From NCBI GenBank assembly GCA_013152945.1, contig JAADFL010000212.1:27548-91547 (forward strand): a stretch of DNA of 64,000 nucleotides, in the 5' to 3' direction. A program made the position numbers and the translations under genes. Below are positions 61,022-64,000 of this stretch, in pieces. The number at the start of each line of letters is the position of its first letter. Position 1 is the first letter of the stretch. This DNA is from Deltaproteobacteria bacterium (GTDB lineage: Bacteria; Myxococcota_A; JAADFL01). Below the pieces are notes generated by a model. That model was given only the letters and a program-made list of their open reading frames with translations. It did not search any database and was not told where the DNA came from.

Positions 61022-64000
61022 ATGACCTGCATATTTTCGAGAAAGTTTTGTTTAATGCAAATCAGTGTTTTATTTACGGCTGGTATAATTGTCTCTTCCT
61101 GTGGGAGTGATGCTACCAAAGCCAATCATGGGGACAATATTGAGCCCAAGGTCGTGCTTTCACCTCCCGGGGGGGTTTTTAACAAGGATTTCTCCGTTAC
61201 TGCCGTTTCACAGCCCGATGGCTTGGATATCTATTGTTCGGCCGACGGGACAAACCCAAAGCAAGATGCCGGACACAGATATTCGGGGCCGATCAGCATT
61301 TCCAATGAAGGAACCACAAAAATAAAGTGCATTTGTGTATCCGGACGGGGTGTTGCAAGTAAACCGGCTGAAGAGACATATTTACTGGACAAGACCGCTC
61401 CCAGCAGCTCCATCCTGCCCGAAGCCGAAGAACAGAACAAGGCATTCAAGATAGAGTTCAAGGCCAGAGACAACATAGACCCGAGTCCTGTTGTGCTTTA
61501 CACATTGGATGGAACAACTCCACAGCCCGGCATGTCCAGTGAATACTCCGGGCCTTTCGATGCGGGTGTCGAGCAAGGAAAAGAGGGTAAGTTGTCGGTG
61601 AGTTTCCGGGCCATGGACCAGGCCGGCAACCTGGAGCAAGTGAGGGAGAAAACATACTTGTATGATCTCAAGGCACCGTCGTGCTCTGTCTCTCCCGGTG
61701 GAGGCGCATATAATCAGGGTGTGACTTTGAACATCACTTGCGACGAGGAGAGTAAGATATACTACACCATAAATGGTTCTGAGCCGAGTACAGGTTCCAA
61801 CTTGTACAATGGCCCGATTCTCCTCGACAAGGAGGGTGAATACACCTTGAAGTTTTTTGCAAAGGACGTCTTCGGCAACCAGAGCGAAGTCAAGACGATT
61901 GCCTATTTTGTTGACTTCACCCCGCCGGAGTCTTCCGCAGACATTGATCCCGGCCATTACAACCATGCACTGTTGATCAAACTTGCGGCCAACGAGGAAG
62001 GAGCGGAAATTTTTTACACGCTTGACGGCAGCGAGCCGGTAAAAGGCAGCCGTACCACCGTGAAATACCAGGATCCGATTTCATTGGAAGAGGAGGGGCG
62101 TTACAAGATCAGGTTTTTTGCAATCGACAAGGCAGGCAACGAGGAGCAAACAAAACATGAAAATGTTTATTTTTTGGACTTTACTCCGCCGTCTTGCTCA
62201 ATAAATCCACGAGGCGATGCCGCTGCACCGGGCCGGATCTTCAACAAGGATATTGAAATCGAACTGTCGTGCACTGAAGAAAGCATTGAATATTATACTC
62301 TGGATAAAACAGAACCTTCCATCAACTCGGACAGGTTTGAAAATCAGCTTGTTCTGTCGCAAGAGGGCTCGATTCTTCTCAGGATAAGGCCGTTGGACAT
62401 TGCCGGGAACTGGGGGGAGACCAAAGACAACTGGTACCTGCTGGACAAGACCGGGCCAACATCTTCGGCGTCACCGGCTCAGGGTTCGTACAAACCTCCA
62501 TTGCAGGTGTACCTGGAAGCAACCGACAATCTTACTTCCGGAAATGTCTATTATACGGTGGACCATGACGGTGATATAGACGACAACAACCTTGGAGGCA
62601 TATTCAGACCCGGTGACATAGTCTTGAACCAGGAAGGCGAACATACGGTTAGGTTCAGGGCGAGGGACAACGCAAATAACTGGGAGGCACAAACCAATTC
62701 TGTGACCTATTTTGTGGATTCCACTCCACCTGTGACTGCCGTGATTCCTCCGGGAACAGATAAGAAACCCGGAATGGCCATCAAATCTACGGTAACGATT
62801 GCACTGAGCGCATCTGACAACGACCAGGTAGAAAGCACCTATTATACTATCGACGGCTCTGATCCCGGAGCTGATTCTCCGAAATGGAGTGGAACACCGA
62901 TAAGTTTCAGCCAGGAAGGAGAATACACGTTGCGGGTTTCCAGCATAGACCTGGCGGGAAATACAGAGGCGCCTACATCTCATTTCTATAGGGTTGACAA
63001 CACCGTTCCTGTGGTCAGTTGCTCTGTGGTGGACGGTGCGTACAGGCCTCCCCTGTCCATCCTTCCCACGTGCATTGACAATATGACCGGTTGCACCATT
63101 GATTTCGAACTTTACAAGGACGGAAAGCTGGAACAACAGGGAGAGATCAATGGCCCGTTGATCCTCAAGGATGACGGTAATTACCGGCTGGATCTGGTCG
63201 GTGTTGACGGGGCACTCAACAAAAGCGAGAAATCAAGTTTCAGTTACAGGGTTGACGGCACTCCTCCTGTGACCACTGTAAGTCCTGCCGGCGATACCAA
63301 CTTGCCCGGAGCCGCTATTAACTATCTTCCTCTGGTCATCGAGTTGAAAGCAGAGGACCCGGGGAATTCAGGAGGCCAGGTAGCTGAAATAAGGTACACG
63401 GTTGATGGAAGTGATCCTCAATCTGCAGGTGCGCAGATATACAGTCCTTCGAACAAGCCCACGTTCAATTTTGATAGCGATAGCAGTGTGTTGCGATTCT
63501 TTGCAATCGATGACCTGGGAAATGCCGAAAAGCAACGGATTGAGTACTACAGGATCGATACGGTCCCTCCCGGCGCTGTGCAGGACCTTGCGATGGGCGA
63601 TTTAAGGGGGCGGCTTTCCTGGACCAGTACAGGAGATGATTATGATACCGGAAATGCCGTAAGTTATGACATAAGGTGGTCAAATGAAGAGATAACAGAA
63701 GAAAATTGGGCCGATCCCACAAAGGTCTTTCCCTTGGATAACGAACCTGATCCGGCAAGCCCCGGCACTTTACAAAAAGCAATCTTCCCGGGTTTTGCAC
63801 CGGATATGTCCGAGTCGCCGAAAAATGAATACTTTTTTGCAATGAAGGTGATAGACGATGTTGGAAACATGTCAAGTCTTTCAAACGTGGCATCAGGCTG
63901 GTACAAGATGAAATCCGCCCAGCTTGACGGAACCGGGTACGGCCCGGACATAGCAGTTCTCGGTGATATCGGGAATGGCGGGTCCACCAATGATGATGGC
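61022..64000 (+). CDS. large lipoprotein with chitobiase/beta-hexosaminidase C-terminal-type repeats (partial at window end)
   Basis: The frame is open from the ATG at 61022 to the window edge (993 codons, no stop). An ATG at 61055 is the alternative start. The N-terminus has a signal ending Val-Ser-Ser-Cys27, a lipobox. From about residue 40 to 830 there are eight or nine repeats of about 95 residues with the CHB_HEX_C_1 pattern: YYTLDGSEP, then GPI-x-L-x-EG, then FFAxDxAGN, with TPP-S/V starting the next unit. A fibronectin-III-like segment follows (VQDLAMGDLRGRLSWTSTGDDYDTG). The last visible residues (GPDIAVLGDIGNGG) look like the start of an FG-GAP-type repeat. It is a surface-exposed adhesin or glycan-binding candidate. 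Confidence 0.85.
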   Translation, partial: MTCIFSRKFCLMQISVLFTAGIIVSSCGSDATKANHGDNIEPKVVLSPPGGVFNKDFSVTAVSQPDGLDIYCSADGTNPKQDAGHRYSGPISISNEGTTKIKCICVSGRGVASKPAEETYLLDKTAPSSSILPEAEEQNKAFKIEFKARDNIDPSPVVLYTLDGTTPQPGMSSEYSGPFDAGVEQGKEGKLSVSFRAMDQAGNLEQVREKTYLYDLKAPSCSVSPGGGAYNQGVTLNITCDEESKIYYTINGSEPSTGSNLYNGPILLDKEGEYTLKFFAKDVFGNQSEVKTIAYFVDFTPPESSADIDPGHYNHALLIKLAANEEGAEIFYTLDGSEPVKGSRTTVKYQDPISLEEEGRYKIRFFAIDKAGNEEQTKHENVYFLDFTPPSCSINPRGDAAAPGRIFNKDIEIELSCTEESIEYYTLDKTEPSINSDRFENQLVLSQEGSILLRIRPLDIAGNWGETKDNWYLLDKTGPTSSASPAQGSYKPPLQVYLEATDNLTSGNVYYTVDHDGDIDDNNLGGIFRPGDIVLNQEGEHTVRFRARDNANNWEAQTNSVTYFVDSTPPVTAVIPPGTDKKPGMAIKSTVTIALSASDNDQVESTYYTIDGSDPGADSPKWSGTPISFSQEGEYTLRVSSIDLAGNTEAPTSHFYRVDNTVPVVSCSVVDGAYRPPLSILPTCIDNMTGCTIDFELYKDGKLEQQGEINGPLILKDDGNYRLDLVGVDGALNKSEKSSFSYRVDGTPPVTTVSPAGDTNLPGAAINYLPLVIELKAEDPGNSGGQVAEIRYTVDGSDPQSAGAQIYSPSNKPTFNFDSDSSVLRFFAIDDLGNAEKQRIEYYRIDTVPPGAVQDLAMGDLRGRLSWTSTGDDYDTGNAVSYDIRWSNEEITEENWADPTKVFPLDNEPDPASPGTLQKAIFPGFAPDMSESPKNEYFFAMKVIDDVGNMSSLSNVASGWYKMKSAQLDGTGYGPDIAVLGDIGNGGSTNDDG

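Noticed and set aside
1-64000. tRNA, rRNA, CRISPR arrays, prophage or IS transposase genes
   Set aside because: Nothing recognisable was seen on either strand.

Overview
The window reads as the chromosome of a Gram-negative, strictly anaerobic bacterium of the broad deltaproteobacterial type (Desulfobacterota/Myxococcota-like). This is an inference from several signs: outer-membrane beta-barrels, a TonB receptor and many lipoproteins; a tungsten-enzyme/Hdr/Mvh/Nuo-like electron-bifurcating gene set typical of anaerobic aromatic degraders; many TPR proteins; and GVWG/AVG-repeat lipoproteins and chitobiase-repeat lipoproteins, which are common in these lineages. Genes are tightly packed, mostly with ATGA or TTGA overlaps. 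I saw no rRNA, tRNA, CRISPR array, phage or transposase gene.

Layout. (1) 11-9779, plus strand: five exported TPR, coiled-coil, beta-barrel and lipoprotein genes, apparently an envelope machine. (2) 9972-18947: a DegT aminotransferase, an unknown protein with a zinc-type Cys/His cluster, two multi-spanning glycosyltransferase-like proteins, a YbhN/LPG-synthase-like protein, and a convergent methyltransferase gene that overlaps its neighbour by about 195 bp. (3) 32747-18944, minus strand: TonB receptor, binding protein, permease, ATPase, CobN-like chelatase, ChlI-VWA fusion, ChlI, and an ABC-2 exporter pair. This is a self-contained uptake and metal-tetrapyrrole processing locus. (4) 44307-33012, minus strand: TetR regulator followed by bamB-C-D-E-F-G-H-I, the class II (tungsten) benzoyl-CoA reductase complex. 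BamB keeps the active-site Glu, His and Cys, and a clear sigma-70 promoter with an operator-like palindrome sits in front of tetR. (5) 48253-44848: ECF sigma factor, zinc-finger anti-sigma factor, secreted protein and outer-membrane barrel. (6) 51576-48366: lipoprotein, cyclic-nucleotide-binding protein and DUF192 genes. (7) 51787-55327: three translationally coupled radical SAM enzymes. (8) 59375-55312: a thioredoxin-reductase-like protein lacking its CxxC, a cNMP-binding protein, a DapA-family protein lacking the Schiff-base lysine, and an FGE-sulfatase-domain protein split by a membrane insert. (9) 60453-59470: a second YbhN-like gene. (10) 61022 to the window end: a large chitobiase-repeat lipoprotein, cut by the edge.

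Two diverged copies of a 273-282 bp element with perfect 10-bp terminal inverted repeats lie at 44468-44749 and 60592-60864. The second is bracketed by 79-80 bp direct repeats. This looks like an undescribed repeat family.

The best candidates for new biology are the CobN/ChlID/TonB locus, the radical SAM trio, the degenerate-enzyme operon (TrxR-like, cNMP, DapA-like, FGE), the TPR envelope operon, and the repeat family. All functions are inferred from sequence alone.
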